This document shows positions 29,966-40,621 of a DNA stretch of 64,000 nucleotides, piece after piece. Under the pieces are notes generated by a model. That model was not told the origin of the DNA. It saw nothing but the letters and a program-made list of their open reading frames with translations, and did no database searches. The position numbers and the translations under genes were made by a program. Within the stretch, counting starts at the first letter, position 1, and each line of letters starts with the position of its first letter. The stretch is taken from contig CACKGF010000002.1 of the NCBI GenBank assembly GCA_902599625.1, forward strand, positions 241,829 through 305,828, read 5' to 3'. This DNA is from an uncultured Pelagibacteraceae bacterium (GTDB lineage: Bacteria; Pseudomonadota; Alphaproteobacteria; Pelagibacterales; Pelagibacteraceae).

Positions 29966-30526
29966 TTATCTCCCAAAAATAATAGTCGATAATCCATAAT
30001 TCTTTGTATCAATTATATTAAATTTTTTTGGATAAATGTCTAAATCACCTTTTTTTCTGTGAAGAATAATTACTCCATCTTTTTTTAAGACACCCATTTC
30101 AATAATATTTTCTAATAATAAATCTATTTTTTTTTCTTTATAGGGTGGATCACAAAAAACTATCTCAAATTTTTGATCTTCTTTAAGAGTATCATTATTT
30201 ATTTTAAATACATCAATATCTATCACTTTTGATCTATTCTCGTATTTAAGATTTGAAATATTACTTTTTAAAATTTTGAGAACTGGAGGATAATTTTCAA
30301 GGAAAAATACAAATTTTGAACCTCTAGAGATACACTCTAATCCGAATGATCCAATTCCTGAAAACAAATCTAAAACCATGCTATCTTTGAGATGAAAATT
30401 AATATAGTTAGCGTGAGACAAAACATTAAAAATAGACTCTTTGGCCATATCCTTTAAAGGCCTAGTTGTTTTATCGTTAGGCATAATTAGTTTTTTCCCT
30501 TTATTAGAACCCGAGATAATTCTCAT
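29966..30526 (-). CDS. rsmD: 16S rRNA (guanine966-N2)-methyltransferase
   Basis: MRIISGSNKGKKL, TRPLKDMAKESIFNVL, VLDLFSGIGSFGLE, FCDPPY. Confidence 0.94.
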   Translation of the reverse strand: MRIISGSNKGKKLIMPNDKTTRPLKDMAKESIFNVLSHANYINFHLKDSMVLDLFSGIGSFGLECISRGSKFVFFLENYPPVLKILKSNISNLKYENRSKVIDIDVFKINNDTLKEDQKFEIVFCDPPYKEKKIDLLLENIIEMGVLKKDGVIILHRKKGDLDIYPKKFNIIDTKNYGLSTIIFGR

Positions 30527-31788
30527 GTTTTTATCACTTTATGGCCAATATCTCTTCTAAAGAAGCCTTTCTTCCAATTTAATTTTTTTATCAAATTAAT
30601 TGTCTCATCCCTACATTTAGTAAAGTCTTCTGAGGTTGAAACAAAGTTTAATACTCTTCCACCTTTAGAAACTATGCCAGCTTTTGTTTTTAATGTACCG
30701 GCATGAAAAATATTTTGATTTTCAAGAAGATTAAGTTGCTCTAAACCTTTTATTTCAATATTGTTTTCAAATTTTTCTGGGTAACCTTTTGAACATAAAA
30801 CAATACAAATACTTTTTGATTTAGAAAAATTTATCTTTAGTTGATTTAATGTGCCATCACAACATGATAAGAGTATATCCATCAAATCAGTTTTTAAAGT
30901 AGGTAAGATTGTTTGGCATTCTGGGTCCCCCATTCTCACATTAAATTCTATTAAAAAGGGGGAATCGTCTTTAATCATAAGACCAATATATAGAAATCCT
31001 TTGTAGACTCCTCCATACTCATCAATTGCATTTAAAGTAGGTTCAATTATTTTTTTTTTAATTTTTAATTCCAAGTTATCACTTAAAAGTCTTGATGGTG
31101 AGTAACAACCCATACCACCTGTATTTTTACCTGTATCACCTTCACCAACTCTTTTGTGATCTTGAGCTGAACCAAAAAATTTATAATTTTTCCCATCAGT
31201 AACTATGAAATAACTCATTTCCTCACCATCTAAAAATTCTTCAATTAAAATTTGCTCGGCAAGGCCAAATTTTCCATTAAAAATTTCTTCCGAAGCCTTT
31301 TTTGCATCATTGAAATTTTCACATACATAAACACCTTTTCCCGATGCTAATCCGTCAGCTTTTATAACAAGAGGAAAATAACTGTTCTTTAAATATTCTA
31401 TTGTTTCGTTTAAACTTTCACAAATTTTGAATTTCGAGGTGGGAATATTATATTTTTGACAAATTTTTTTAGTAAAAATTTTTGAACCCTCAAGTTTTGA
31501 AGATATCATATCAGGACCAAAGACCTTTATCGATTTATCTTTAAAATGATTTACAATTCCTTTTACTAATGGTTTTTCAGGTCCAACAACTAACATTTTA
31601 ATGTTATTCTGTACGCAATGCTTCTCAATTTCAGAAAAGTTATCAGGATCTAAATTGACATTTTGAGCAATCAGATCTGTGCCCGCATTACCTGGAAAAC
31701 AAAAAATTTTGGACACTTTTTTTGATTTCTTAAGCATATAACAAATCGCATGTTCTCTTCCACCACTTCCAATAATTCCTACATTCAT
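30523..31788 (-). CDS. purD: Phosphoribosylamine-glycine ligase
   Basis: GSGGREHAICYML, PGNAGT, VIKADGLASGKGV. Confidence 0.98.
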   Translation of the reverse strand: MNVGIIGSGGREHAICYMLKKSKKVSKIFCFPGNAGTDLIAQNVNLDPDNFSEIEKHCVQNNIKMLVVGPEKPLVKGIVNHFKDKSIKVFGPDMISSKLEGSKIFTKKICQKYNIPTSKFKICESLNETIEYLKNSYFPLVIKADGLASGKGVYVCENFNDAKKASEEIFNGKFGLAEQILIEEFLDGEEMSYFIVTDGKNYKFFGSAQDHKRVGEGDTGKNTGGMGCYSPSRLLSDNLELKIKKKIIEPTLNAIDEYGGVYKGFLYIGLMIKDDSPFLIEFNVRMGDPECQTILPTLKTDLMDILLSCCDGTLNQLKINFSKSKSICIVLCSKGYPEKFENNIEIKGLEQLNLLENQNIFHAGTLKTKAGIVSKGGRVLNFVSTSEDFTKCRDETINLIKKLNWKKGFFRRDIGHKVIKT

Positions 31789-31812
31789 CTATAATGATCT
31801 TATAACTTAAAA

Positions 31813-32007
31813 ATGAAAAATAAATTAGCTAAATTAAAATACTTACCAAACAAGTTTGAAATAATTGAGCAAGGTGATCATGTTATTTGTGCAGTATCTA
31901 AGCAAAAAATATACCTACAAAATCTCAATTACTGGAACGTTGAACTTCAAGAAGCATATTTCTCCTATAAAGAAGCACAATTAAAAAGAGAAGAAAAAAA
32001 GGAATAA
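31813..32007 (+). CDS. DUF2093 small protein
   Basis: LKYLPNKFEIIEQGDHVICAVSKQKIYLQNLNYWNVELQEAY. Confidence 0.8.
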   Translation: MKNKLAKLKYLPNKFEIIEQGDHVICAVSKQKIYLQNLNYWNVELQEAYFSYKEAQLKREEKKE

Positions 32008-32011
32008 TAAA

Positions 32012-32869
32012 CTATTTCCATCTATCATGTGTCCATATCCATTGAGAAGGATTTTTTCTAATTTTGTTCTCCAACCATTGATTGAGTTTTAGACTAATTG
32101 AAGCATTGTTGGCATTCTCATCAATAAAAATTTGCTCATCAAAAGTAATTTTAAAATTAATTTTATTGTATCTTTCAATATGTACTGGTTGAATTTTACA
32201 TCCAAATTTTTTTACAAACTGCGCAGGAATAGTTGTTGTATGAGCTGCGTGACTGAAAAAATTTATCTTTTCACCCTCACTTACTCTCTGGTCTATCATA
32301 ATCGCAATACTTACACCTTGCTTAAAAAATTTTAGGGACTCTCTTACTCCATTAATCCCTTTTTTAATTTGATTTTTGCAAATATATTTTTTGCGTAGTG
32401 GCTCCATAATTGAATTGACCATTTTATTATTTAACGGTCTGTAAATTGCAGATAAATCTACTCCTGCTTTTTCGATAACCATAGCCATTAACTCAAAGTT
32501 ACTGAAGTGAGCTGAAATGAATACAACTGGTTGACCATTTTTTATTTCCTCTAATTTTTCTTTATTTTTAATTATAATATATTTATCTAAATAACCTTTT
32601 CTAAAACTAGATATGAATGGATACTCAGACAGTATCCTTCCATAGTTTCCCCACATCTCATTTGAAATATTTGCTACTTCCTCAGGAGTTAAAGAATTAT
32701 CAAATTTTAATAAATTATTTCTAATTATCTTTTTTGATCTAAGAAATGGTCCAAACGTTTTTCCAAGAAAGCAACCAAATTGTGATGCAGCCCTATATCC
32801 TAACATTTTAAATAAACCAAAAAGAGCAACAATCAAAATATATTCAAAGAAATATCTTACTGATTTCAT
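32012..32869 (-). CDS. Lauroyl/myristoyl acyltransferase family (LpxL/HtrB-like)
   Basis: ISAHFSNFELM, MIDQRVSEG, QWIWTHDRWK. Confidence 0.92.
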   Translation of the reverse strand: MKSVRYFFEYILIVALFGLFKMLGYRAASQFGCFLGKTFGPFLRSKKIIRNNLLKFDNSLTPEEVANISNEMWGNYGRILSEYPFISSFRKGYLDKYIIIKNKEKLEEIKNGQPVVFISAHFSNFELMAMVIEKAGVDLSAIYRPLNNKMVNSIMEPLRKKYICKNQIKKGINGVRESLKFFKQGVSIAIMIDQRVSEGEKINFFSHAAHTTTIPAQFVKKFGCKIQPVHIERYNKINFKITFDEQIFIDENANNASISLKLNQWLENKIRKNPSQWIWTHDRWK

Positions 32870-33804
32870 AACCTCTCGTTCAAATATTTATAAAACTGCT
32901 TTTCTTGATCAATTAATAATTCAACTTTCAAAAAACTTATATCTTTTCGAAAAGTTTTTTTTAATCTTAAATAATCTTTCTCAGTTGTTAATAACTCACA
33001 ATTTTTATTTTTTGCTAATTTTTTCAATTTTTGTAGATCAGACTCTTTGTAGTCATAGTGGTCTGGAAATTTTTGATACTTATCAAATTTAATTTTAAAT
33101 CTTTTTAGAGTGTCGGAAAACGTGTGAGGATTTCCTATCCCACTGAATAAGATAAATTTCTTTTTCTTTAATTTTGAGTAATTTTTGGGCACGTATTTAC
33201 CTGTGAAAATTTTTAAATTTGGATTAATCTTAATGATTTTATTGATAAATTTTTTTGATTCTTTATTTTGATCTCCATTTATAACAACGACGTCATAACT
33301 TTTGATGCTATTTAAACTTTCCCGTAAAGGCCCGGCAGGAATTATTAGTCCATTTCCCTCTAATTGAATAGAATTAAAACAAACTATTTTTAAATCGTAA
33401 TTTATTTTTTTTTCTTGCAATCCATCATCAAATATTAACAGTTCTGCGTTTTCGTTCTCTGCTTTAGTAATAGATAATTCTCTCGTTTTTTCAAAAATTA
33501 CTTTGTGTTTAGACTCCAAAAGTTTCTTTTCGTCTAAGTGTGAAGGATAATTTTTTTTAATTATGAAAGTCCTAAATCTCTTTTTAAAATGATCGGCTAG
33601 ATTATTCACAAGTGGTGTTTTTCCAGTACCACCAATATAAATATTTCCAACACAAATTGTTTTTAAATCATAGAAATTCTTTTTAATTTTGCCATTTTCA
33701 TAATAGTTCTTAATGATAACAATTAGTGATAGTGGTAATAATAGTATTGAAATCAGACTTATGTGAGCTTTTTTATCCCAAAATTTTGGTTTATAAAATA
33801 TCAT
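32866..33804 (-). CDS. lpxK: Tetraacyldisaccharide 4'-kinase
   Basis: VGNIYIGGTGKTPLV, DDGLQ, TTEKDYLRL. Confidence 0.95.
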   Translation of the reverse strand: MIFYKPKFWDKKAHISLISILLLPLSLIVIIKNYYENGKIKKNFYDLKTICVGNIYIGGTGKTPLVNNLADHFKKRFRTFIIKKNYPSHLDEKKLLESKHKVIFEKTRELSITKAENENAELLIFDDGLQEKKINYDLKIVCFNSIQLEGNGLIIPAGPLRESLNSIKSYDVVVINGDQNKESKKFINKIIKINPNLKIFTGKYVPKNYSKLKKKKFILFSGIGNPHTFSDTLKRFKIKFDKYQKFPDHYDYKESDLQKLKKLAKNKNCELLTTEKDYLRLKKTFRKDISFLKVELLIDQEKQFYKYLNERL

Positions 33805-35039
33805 TAAATAATCTTTCTCAATTCATATAAATTTTTCTTAAAAATTAAATCCCCAATTTTTTTGAGTTTTTTAATTTTATTAGAATTTTTTCTTTTATTT
33901 TTTAGCAGATTTAATGTTTTTTTTTCTAAATCTTTACTACTTTTTATTCTCAAGGATAATTTTTCTTTTTCTAACATTTTATAAACATCTTTAAAATTAA
34001 AAGTATAATTACCATGTAAAATATAACAGCCAAACCTTAAGGCTTCTAATGGATTTTGTCCTCCTTTTGAAACTAAGGATCCCCCCAGAAAGACTACATT
34101 ACTTAGTTTGTAAAAAGATTTACTTTCTCCATAACTGTCAACTATATAAATATCATAGTTTTTAAGGTTTTTTTTATTTTCACTATGTTTTATATATTTT
34201 AATTTTTTTTCTTCTAGCATTTGTAAAATTTCATTGGTTCGCTCTATATGTCTTGGAATAATTATTGATACTAAATTAGGTATCTTTTTTTTATATTTAA
34301 TGTGTAAATTAGCAAAAATTTCTTCTTCGTTATGATGGGTGCTTGCTGAACATAAAACTATTTTATTTTTAAAATATTTTTTATCAATTTTTTTTACTTT
34401 ATCGTCATGTGTACTGATAAACTTAAGATTTCCTAAAAATTTAACTTTTTCGATACCTAATTTCTTAAAGTATAAAAAAGTTTCTTTATTTTGAGGAAAT
34501 ATATAATCAAATTTCTTAAGAATATTTTTTCCGAAATATCTTATGAAAAACCACCTTTTAAATGACTTTTCACTCATTCTTGCATTGATTAATACAATTT
34601 TAATTTTTCTGTTGTTTAATTCAGTAATCATTGCTGGCCAAATTTCAGATTCGACAAAAAAAACAGAGGAGGGCTTCCAATAATTTAAAAAATTATTCAC
34701 TATATGAATATTATCTAGAGGATAAAATTGATGTAAAGTTTTTTTAAACTTGAATTTTTTAAATATTTTTGATGAACTTAATGTTGAGGTTGTGACTAAA
34801 ATTTGTTTTATATTCTTATCTTTTTCAAGTTTTTGAATTAACGGAACAATACTTAAAAACTCTCCTACACTTGAGCAATGGAACCAAATTAATTTACCCT
34901 TTTTTCTTCCTTTTTTAATTAAAGAAAACTTCTCTAAAAATCTTTTAGGATTTTCCTTTTTTTTTATTATTCTATAGGTGATAATTAGTGGAGATAATAT
35001 AACAATAATATATACCAAAAAATTATATACTATTCTCAT
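33804..35039 (-). CDS. waaA: 3-deoxy-D-manno-octulosonic acid transferase
   Basis: WFHCSSVGEF, VESEIWPAMI, FLGGSLVSKGGQNPLEAL. Confidence 0.95.
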   Translation of the reverse strand: MRIVYNFLVYIIVILSPLIITYRIIKKKENPKRFLEKFSLIKKGRKKGKLIWFHCSSVGEFLSIVPLIQKLEKDKNIKQILVTTSTLSSSKIFKKFKFKKTLHQFYPLDNIHIVNNFLNYWKPSSVFFVESEIWPAMITELNNRKIKIVLINARMSEKSFKRWFFIRYFGKNILKKFDYIFPQNKETFLYFKKLGIEKVKFLGNLKFISTHDDKVKKIDKKYFKNKIVLCSASTHHNEEEIFANLHIKYKKKIPNLVSIIIPRHIERTNEILQMLEEKKLKYIKHSENKKNLKNYDIYIVDSYGESKSFYKLSNVVFLGGSLVSKGGQNPLEALRFGCYILHGNYTFNFKDVYKMLEKEKLSLRIKSSKDLEKKTLNLLKNKRKNSNKIKKLKKIGDLIFKKNLYELRKII

Positions 35040-36778
35040 TAATTTTTTTGGATTTGTTTTTCATAAAAATTTTTATAAACTTTAGAAGTATTTATAAGGT
35101 CATCGTGCTTACCTTCCCCAATGACTTTTCCATTGTCAATAACGTAAATTTTATCCGAGTTTAAAATGGTCGATAATCTATGTGCAATGACTAAAGTAGT
35201 TCGTCCCTTAGTTAAATAGTTAATTGCATCTTGAATTTTTTCTTCTGTCTCTGCATCCAACGAAGATGTTGCTTCATCCAAAAGAATAATTCTACTTTTT
35301 TTTAAGATTGCCCTAGCAATTGAAAGTCTTTGTTTTTCACCACCAGATAATCTAATTCCATTTTCTCCAATTAAAGTGTCATATTTTTTTGGAAGTTTAT
35401 TAATAAATTCTATTGAATGAGATAATTTTGCTGCTTCTTCAATTTGCTCCTTAGTTGCGTCTAAGTTTCCATACTTAATATTATTTAATACTGTATCGTC
35501 AAAAAGAGTGGTTTCTTGACTTACAAGGGAAATGTTGCTTCTCAGAGATGATAATCTTTTAGAGTAAATAGATTGATTGTCAATTTTTATGTCACCACTT
35601 TGTGGTTCATAGAACCTTGGTATTAAATTAAGAATGGTAGATTTTCCCGCACCACTATGACCAACTAAAGACGTCATTTTTCCTCCCGATATAATCAAAT
35701 TAATTTCTTTAAGAACTACCCTATCTTCCTCGTTGTAGGTAAAATTTATTTTATTAAATTCTATATTTCCTTGATTTAAATTGATATTATCCAATTTAGT
35801 ATCTTCAGAAATTTTTCCTTTCAGATCAATAATTGGTAGAATTCTTCTCGCAGCAGCTAACCCTTGATTAATTGTTATGTTAAGAGTTGCAAGCGACCTT
35901 ACAGGCTGATATGCCAACATCATTGCAGCTAGAAATGAAAAAAAATTACTAATTCCTAGCTCGTCATTAATAATTAGTTTGCCTGAGTAAAAAATTAGTA
36001 TTGCAATCATTAAGCCTGTTAAAATCTCCATTATTGGAGACGATCTTGCGTATATTTCATTTAATTTTTTCCCTCTGTTCATAAGTACTTCCATAGCTTC
36101 ATCAGCTCTTGCAGTTTCGTATGACTCTTTTTGAAATATTTTAATTAATTTATGATTTTTGAAAATTTCTAGTAAATAAGTGTTAACTAACCCAGCTTGA
36201 TTCATGGCCTGGGTCGTGACTTTTGTAATTCTTTTACCCAACAAATTTGCAAAAAAACTTGCAAGTGGAATCATTATAATTGCAACTAATGACAATTTCC
36301 AATTTTGATAAAACATTACAGACATAAGTCCAATTAAAGTAAGGGTATCTTTTAACAAATTTAATATTGCAACACTCACTAATCCTGTCATAAAGTTTAC
36401 GTCATTTATTATATTTGTTATAATTTTTCCTGAATGTTTTTTATCTATAAAATTAGTGTCTGCTTTTATTAATGCTTTCATCATATCCATCTTCAGAGAT
36501 TTTCTTATTTCCTCTGAAATTCTAATCATAATTACTTTTGCCCCATAAAGTGATATTCCTTTTGCGGCGAAGGCCATAACAATTAAAAAGGGGATTAGAA
36601 TGATTAACGTAGTATCCTTGTTAATAAAAATTTTTTCTATGGCGGGATCAAGCAAATATGCAATTGATGAAGTGCTTCCCGCGAGTATTATAGCAAATAT
36701 TAGTGCTATAAATATTTTGTTTAAATATTTTTTTGTATAGTCCTTATACAATCTTATTAGTATTTCAGAGTCTTTCAT
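35039..36778 (-). CDS. msbA: ABC transporter permease/ATP-binding protein, MsbA-like
   Basis: LVGHSGAGKSTI, LSGGEKQRLSIARAILK, ILLDEATSSLD. Confidence 0.93.
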   Translation of the reverse strand: MKDSEILIRLYKDYTKKYLNKIFIALIFAIILAGSTSSIAYLLDPAIEKIFINKDTTLIILIPFLIVMAFAAKGISLYGAKVIMIRISEEIRKSLKMDMMKALIKADTNFIDKKHSGKIITNIINDVNFMTGLVSVAILNLLKDTLTLIGLMSVMFYQNWKLSLVAIIMIPLASFFANLLGKRITKVTTQAMNQAGLVNTYLLEIFKNHKLIKIFQKESYETARADEAMEVLMNRGKKLNEIYARSSPIMEILTGLMIAILIFYSGKLIINDELGISNFFSFLAAMMLAYQPVRSLATLNITINQGLAAARRILPIIDLKGKISEDTKLDNINLNQGNIEFNKINFTYNEEDRVVLKEINLIISGGKMTSLVGHSGAGKSTILNLIPRFYEPQSGDIKIDNQSIYSKRLSSLRSNISLVSQETTLFDDTVLNNIKYGNLDATKEQIEEAAKLSHSIEFINKLPKKYDTLIGENGIRLSGGEKQRLSIARAILKKSRIILLDEATSSLDAETEEKIQDAINYLTKGRTTLVIAHRLSTILNSDKIYVIDNGKVIGEGKHDDLINTSKVYKNFYEKQIQKN

Positions 36779-37686
36779 GAATAGTAGCCACCTATTAAAA
36801 TATTTATAAATACAAGAAATCCTAAAAAATTATTACTTTTAAATATTTTTAAACAAATTTGTGGTTCTAAAATGTTAAAATTTTTTATTTGAAAATATAT
36901 TAGATGCAATAAAATCAAAATTGAAAACATGAAGAAATAAAGACTATAAGACATTAATATTCCTATCAAAAAAATTGACATATAAAAAATTAAATAACAT
37001 AGAAATAGAAATAATTTTGGATTTTTTTTGAATTTTATTGATGTTGATTTTACCCCTATAATTTCATCATCTTTAATATCTTGAAACCCATATATAGTGT
37101 CGTAACCTAGTGTCCAAAATATGGCTCCAAAATAAAAAATCAAAGGGTAGTAGCTAAATTCATTAGTTAAAGAAATCCAAGCCATCACCAAACCATAATT
37201 GAACGTAAGTCCTAAAAATAATTGAGGCCAATAAGTAAATCTCTTCATCAAAGGATAGGAAAATGCAAAAGGCATTGAGGCCAATCCCAAAAAAATTGTT
37301 TTTTGGTTAAACTGAATTAAAATTAATAAAGCCAGAGAACACAATAAAAAAACATAAACTAAAGCTAACTGGACTGAAATTTTCCCAGATGCAATTGGTC
37401 TGTCTTTTGTTCTTTCAACCATAACATCAATTTTTCTATCCAAGATATCATTAACAATACATCCTGCAGATCTCATTAATACAGCACCACAAAAAAACAA
37501 GAAACAGTGTTTTAAGTAAACATAATTATTATTTGAAAATTGATTTGCTAGTGTGAGACCCCATACACATGGCCAAAATAAAAGCATAAATCCAATAGGT
37601 TTCTTGAGTCTCGTCAATTCTAAAAATACTTCAAAATTTTTCATGATAATTTTCTTGTAAATAACAAAGCATCGTTTCATAATCAA
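36775..37686 (-). CDS. ubiA: 4-hydroxybenzoate octaprenyltransferase
   Basis: RSAGCIVNDILDRKID, YGFQDIKDDEIIGVKSTSIKF; initiation probably downstream of listed Met. Confidence 0.93.
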   Translation of the reverse strand: MIMKRCFVIYKKIIMKNFEVFLELTRLKKPIGFMLLFWPCVWGLTLANQFSNNNYVYLKHCFLFFCGAVLMRSAGCIVNDILDRKIDVMVERTKDRPIASGKISVQLALVYVFLLCSLALLILIQFNQKTIFLGLASMPFAFSYPLMKRFTYWPQLFLGLTFNYGLVMAWISLTNEFSYYPLIFYFGAIFWTLGYDTIYGFQDIKDDEIIGVKSTSIKFKKNPKLFLFLCYLIFYMSIFLIGILMSYSLYFFMFSILILLHLIYFQIKNFNILEPQICLKIFKSNNFLGFLVFINILIGGYYS

Positions 37687-37697
37687 ACTGATTCGTT

Positions 37698-38105
37698 ATG
37701 GACATTGATTATACAGTCACAGCTTTGATGTTTCCTGCAATACCACTTATTATGGGCGTATACAGTAACAGATTTCATACATTAAGTAACTTGATAAGAA
37801 AAATTCATGATGAGCACGTTTTTGAAAAACACACCCCACCTGAATGGAAAAATCAGTTAATTAATCTTAATGATAGGATAGGGGTTTTAAAACTTACAAT
37901 TATGTTTTCGGCTTTTGGTTTTTTATTCAATATGCTAACTGTATTTGCTCTTTATTTGGATAAGATATTAGTTGCAAGAATTATATTTGGATCATGTTGC
38001 TTATCAATGATGATATCTATAATTTTTTTTATAAGAGAAATTCAAATTTCTACTAAAGCCCTAAAGTTGCATATTTCGGACATGGATGTGCAATTTAAGG
38101 AATAA
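37698..38105 (+). CDS. DUF2721 membrane protein
   Basis: PAIPLIMGVYSNRFHTLSNLIR and following TM pair. Confidence 0.75.
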   Translation: MDIDYTVTALMFPAIPLIMGVYSNRFHTLSNLIRKIHDEHVFEKHTPPEWKNQLINLNDRIGVLKLTIMFSAFGFLFNMLTVFALYLDKILVARIIFGSCCLSMMISIIFFIREIQISTKALKLHISDMDVQFKE

Positions 38106-39066
38106 TTATTGCTGGACCTAAAATTTTTCTATTTTCTAAATCTTGATGAGCAATTGATGCGTCTTTCAAAGCATATTTTTTAAATATTTCAACTTTAACT
38201 GCTCCTGATTTAACCATTTCAAAAAGCTTGTTTGATGCTTCATCCAATTCCTCTCTTGTAGAGGTGTAGTGTGCAATGCTAGGTCTTGTAAGGTACAAGC
38301 CTTTTGGTGCAATAAGTTTTCCAACATCAACAGGATCCAATTTTCCAGATGCGTTACCAAATGAAACCATTGTTCCTCGCATTTTTAAACACCCTAATGA
38401 ATTTTCTAGAGTATTTTTTCCAACCCCATCATATACTACCGGTAAACCTTCGTTATTGGTTAATTCTAAAACCTTATCTTTAAAATTTTCTTTATTGTAA
38501 TTAATCACTTCATCACATCCAAATTTTTTTGCTAATTCGATTTTTTCGTCTGATCCAACTGTTCCTATTACCTTACAGCCTAAACTTTTTGCCCATTGGC
38601 AAAAAATTTGACCAACTCCACCGGCTGCAGCGTGGAACAAAACTGTTTGACCTTTTTTAACTGGATACGTTTTGTGGAGTAGATAAAAAGTTGTTAAACC
38701 TTTGGTCATTAAACAAGCTACAATCTCAATATCCATTCCATCTGGTACTTTCACTAAATTTTTTGTTGGATAAATTCTATGTGTTGAATATGAACCAAGT
38801 GGTGCAGCTGCGTATGCTACCTTATCACCTTCTTTAAAATCTTTCACACCTGGCCCAACTTTTTCTATTATTCCTGCAGCTTCAAGTCCAATACCTGATG
38901 GAAGTGGGACAGGATACAATCCTGACCTATGATATGTATCAATAAAGTTTAAACCTATAGCTGAATGCTTTATTAATACCTCATTCTCTTTAGGGTCAGA
39001 GACAGACAATTTTTCGTATTTTAAAACCTCAGGACCACCAGTTTTTGAAAAGTTTATAAAATGCAT
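38095..39066 (-). CDS. NADPH:quinone oxidoreductase family (zinc-independent MDR)
   Basis: GLNFIDTYHRSGLYPVPLPSGIGLEAAG, AAAGGVGQIFCQWAK. Confidence 0.93.
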   Translation of the reverse strand: MHFINFSKTGGPEVLKYEKLSVSDPKENEVLIKHSAIGLNFIDTYHRSGLYPVPLPSGIGLEAAGIIEKVGPGVKDFKEGDKVAYAAAPLGSYSTHRIYPTKNLVKVPDGMDIEIVACLMTKGLTTFYLLHKTYPVKKGQTVLFHAAAGGVGQIFCQWAKSLGCKVIGTVGSDEKIELAKKFGCDEVINYNKENFKDKVLELTNNEGLPVVYDGVGKNTLENSLGCLKMRGTMVSFGNASGKLDPVDVGKLIAPKGLYLTRPSIAHYTSTREELDEASNKLFEMVKSGAVKVEIFKKYALKDASIAHQDLENRKILGPAIIIP

Positions 39067-39909
39067 TTAATATTTTGCAAAAGTACCATTTTGGTAATCA
39101 TTTATTGCCTCAATAATTTCAGCTTTCGTATTCATCACAAATGGACCACCTCTAGCTATTGGTTCTCCAATTGGTTTACCCGCGATAAATAAAAATTCAC
39201 TTTCTTTTTCAGCTCTGATTTGAAGATTCTTACCTTGTTTTAACAATATCAAATTTGAATCTGTTGTTTTTTCATGATTAGCTTTACCAACTTTAATTTG
39301 CCCTTTTAGCAAATAAATAAATGAATTATGTCCTTCTGGAACATCACAAGAAAATTCTTTTTCATTCTTTAAAACTACGTGAAAGTAAATCGGTTCAACG
39401 TTATGATTTTTTTCAGGACCCTCAATATCTTTGAACATCCCAGCAATCACCTTAACTACTTTTTCATCATCACTATAAGTTCCAAGCTCCTTATTTTTAA
39501 TGTAAATATATTCAGGTTTATTTCTTTTTAATTTTGCAGGCATGTTAATCCATAATTGAAATCCAAGTAATTGACCATCTGACATCGCAGGCATTTCAGA
39601 ATGAATTATACCTCTTCCAGTTTTCATCCATTGAACATCTCCAGATGACATTATTCCTTTAGCCCCTGTGCTATCCTCATGCTCAAATTTTCCTTTGAGC
39701 ATATAAGTAACTGTTTCAATACCTCTATGTGGATGAGGCGGAAACCCTGCAACATAATCATCTTTATTTTCTGAACCAAATTCATCTAACATTAAAAAAG
39801 GATCGATATAATCTGCCTCTGGTGTTCCTATACTTCTTTTAAGTTTTACACCTGCGCCGTCAGATGTTTCGATAGATTTAACAATTTTTTTGATTTCAAT
39901 ATTTGACAT
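39067..39909 (-). CDS. Pirin family protein
   Basis: FPPHPHRGIETVTYMLKG, GRGIIHSEMP. Confidence 0.95.
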   Translation of the reverse strand: MSNIEIKKIVKSIETSDGAGVKLKRSIGTPEADYIDPFLMLDEFGSENKDDYVAGFPPHPHRGIETVTYMLKGKFEHEDSTGAKGIMSSGDVQWMKTGRGIIHSEMPAMSDGQLLGFQLWINMPAKLKRNKPEYIYIKNKELGTYSDDEKVVKVIAGMFKDIEGPEKNHNVEPIYFHVVLKNEKEFSCDVPEGHNSFIYLLKGQIKVGKANHEKTTDSNLILLKQGKNLQIRAEKESEFLFIAGKPIGEPIARGGPFVMNTKAEIIEAINDYQNGTFAKY

Positions 39910-39929
39910 GATCTTAGTTTAATTATGTT

Positions 39930-40586
39930 TCAAACTATTTCAAGTAGTCCTTTTAAATTTTTGATTTCTTCTTTTGGTTTATAATCAAGAATATCAAAAT
40001 GAGAGTTGTTACGGTTAACCCATATAGCATTGTAACCAAAATTGCCGCCACCTGATACATCCCAAGTGTTAGCACTCAAAAAAACAACTTCTTTGGGTTG
40101 AATTTTATATTTATTAATTGGAAGATCGTAGACCCTTGAGTCAGGCTTAAAAATTTTCACCTCCTCAATTGAAAAAAGGTCATCAAAGGCATCTAAATTA
40201 TTGGTACTTACCAATTCATTTATTAAATCTGGAGTACCGTTTGAAAGTATCGCGAGCTTAAGATTTTTCTTTTTCAAATTTGTTAAAACCTCTTTTACCT
40301 CTGGATAAGGGGATAAAACCTTATAAAGATTTAGTAATTCACTTCTCATTTTTTTATCTATATTAAAAACATTCATAGATTTATCCAAACTATCCTCAGT
40401 TATTTGCCAAAAGTCTTTATGTCTTTTCATTAAACTTCTCAACCAAGTATATTCAAGTTGTGTAGTTCGCCAAAAATTTGCAAAGGCTTCCCACTTATCT
40501 CCTATTTTATGTTTACATTTCTCTGCCGCTGAATTTACGTCGAATAATGTTCCATAAGCATCAAATACTATTGCTTTAAAATCCAT
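39930..40586 (-). CDS. Haloacid dehalogenase type II
   Basis: VFDAYGTLFDV, LSNGTPDLINELV, SANTWDVSGGGNFG. Confidence 0.92.
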   Translation of the reverse strand: MDFKAIVFDAYGTLFDVNSAAEKCKHKIGDKWEAFANFWRTTQLEYTWLRSLMKRHKDFWQITEDSLDKSMNVFNIDKKMRSELLNLYKVLSPYPEVKEVLTNLKKKNLKLAILSNGTPDLINELVSTNNLDAFDDLFSIEEVKIFKPDSRVYDLPINKYKIQPKEVVFLSANTWDVSGGGNFGYNAIWVNRNNSHFDILDYKPKEEIKNLKGLLEIV

Positions 40587-40621
40587 ACTTAAATTTAAGT
40601 TTTTATATTATACTATATTTT